Assembly: GCA_044375415.1 (NCBI GenBank)
Contig: JBILMS010000053.1
Coordinates: 1 to 24,103, forward strand
Source of the DNA: JAWXBG01 sp044375415
GTDB lineage: Bacteria; Bacteroidota; Bacteroidia; Flavobacteriales_D; Sanyastnellaceae
Length of the DNA: 24,103 bases
Reading direction: 5' to 3'
A program made the translations under genes and the position numbers. The first letter of the stretch is position 1, and each line of letters opens with the position of its first letter. A model generated the notes under the pieces. That model ran no database searches. It saw only the letters and a list, made by a program, of their open reading frames with translations, and was not told where the DNA came from. This document shows positions 23,849 through 24,103 of this stretch, in pieces.

Positions 23849-24034
23849 CCATTGCGTTCCTTTGCTAAACCTTGGCGCAACCTTGCGATACCACGAACGA
23901 AAAGCTATTGTGATATCTCACGTCTCAGATGCACGAGAACGCTCACAATTCATAATTCTTAATTCTTAATACAATCCCCCCGCTCTCCTTTCTATCGATA
24001 TTTACCTGTAAATTTCAAGTCTAAAATCAAGCGT

Positions 24035-24103
24035 ATGAAAATACTTTTCCTTATTTCCGCATTCATCGCAAGCGGATTTCTCACAGCCCAAGATTCCGCC
24101 GAG
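24035..24103 (+). CDS. Start of an exported protein, cut by the window edge
   Basis: Only 23 codons are visible: MKILFLISAFIASGFLTAQ then DSAE. This is a clear Sec signal peptide with cleavage near TAQ-D, like those of the Kelch and receptor proteins here. A weak -7-like TAAATTTC lies at 24009-24016. The product cannot be named. Confidence 0.7.
   Translation, partial: MKILFLISAFIASGFLTAQDSAE

Noticed and set aside
23686..23969. Open frames on both strands over the 21-mer repeats
   Set aside because: A 21-bp period keeps any frame open (7 codons), so frames such as VPPSKYR repeats are by-products.

Overview
The window looks like a chromosome segment of a marine or free-living Bacteroidota bacterium close to Flavobacteriales. 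Four things point there: a secreted Kelch protein ending in a type IX secretion (T9SS) sorting domain; a TonB-dependent receptor with an N-terminal carboxypeptidase-regulatory-like domain; several promoters of the Bacteroidota form TAnnTTTG at -7; and LytS/LytTR regulators, with little sign of Shine-Dalgarno sequences. Base composition is AT-rich and fairly even, and most genes are ordinary single-copy types. I see no phage, CRISPR array, rRNA or plasmid module. Family calls come from recognising motifs in the translations; no database search was run.

Layout. At 2-1718 three tightly packed forward genes encode the end of an EamA/DMT transporter, an AlkD-like DNA glycosylase and an MnmD-like tRNA-modifying methyltransferase. 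They converge on a reverse gene (1713-3563) joining a PlsC-type acyltransferase to an apparently dead adenylation domain. After a divergent promoter region come a forward alpha-helical hypothetical protein (3733-5238) and a forward Kelch/T9SS protein (5306-6667). Next, on the reverse strand, are a putative lipoprotein and a single-domain Y1 (HUH) transposase of the IS200/REP-associated kind. About 300 bp of GCCTC/GAGGC palindromic repeats follow it. A reverse gene set (8215-12493) carries a TonB-dependent receptor, a LytS-type histidine kinase and a LytTR response regulator. A forward secreted multidomain endonuclease/exonuclease/phosphatase protein (12640-14487) has its own terminator. A forward histidine kinase and OmpR-type regulator pair (14786-16952) ends at a strong bidirectional terminator. 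A reverse block (17103-20250) holds a Bor-like lipoprotein, a LysM glucosaminidase, a MORN-type lipoprotein and a polyprenyl diphosphate synthase. A reverse tRNA-Gln follows, then a forward semialdehyde-type aldehyde dehydrogenase, a forward bestrophin-like channel protein, and the first codons of another exported protein at the right edge.

The intergenic DNA is the most unusual part. At least five separate gaps carry different structured short repeats: REP-like palindromes beside the transposase (7920-8214); three arrays with an 8-bp period, one inverted (18556-18778); twin 33-bp hairpin repeats, a GGGAAA hexamer run and a long terminator next to the tRNA (20289-20574); a 28-bp near-perfect duplicated block with small palindromes (22338-22622); and a tandem 21-mer array that runs into a perfect 39-bp palindrome (23774-23848). 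Only the first has an obvious mobilising enzyme beside it. The best candidate for a system is therefore the Y1 transposase with its palindromes; the other repeats may be mobile intergenic elements whose machinery lies outside the window.
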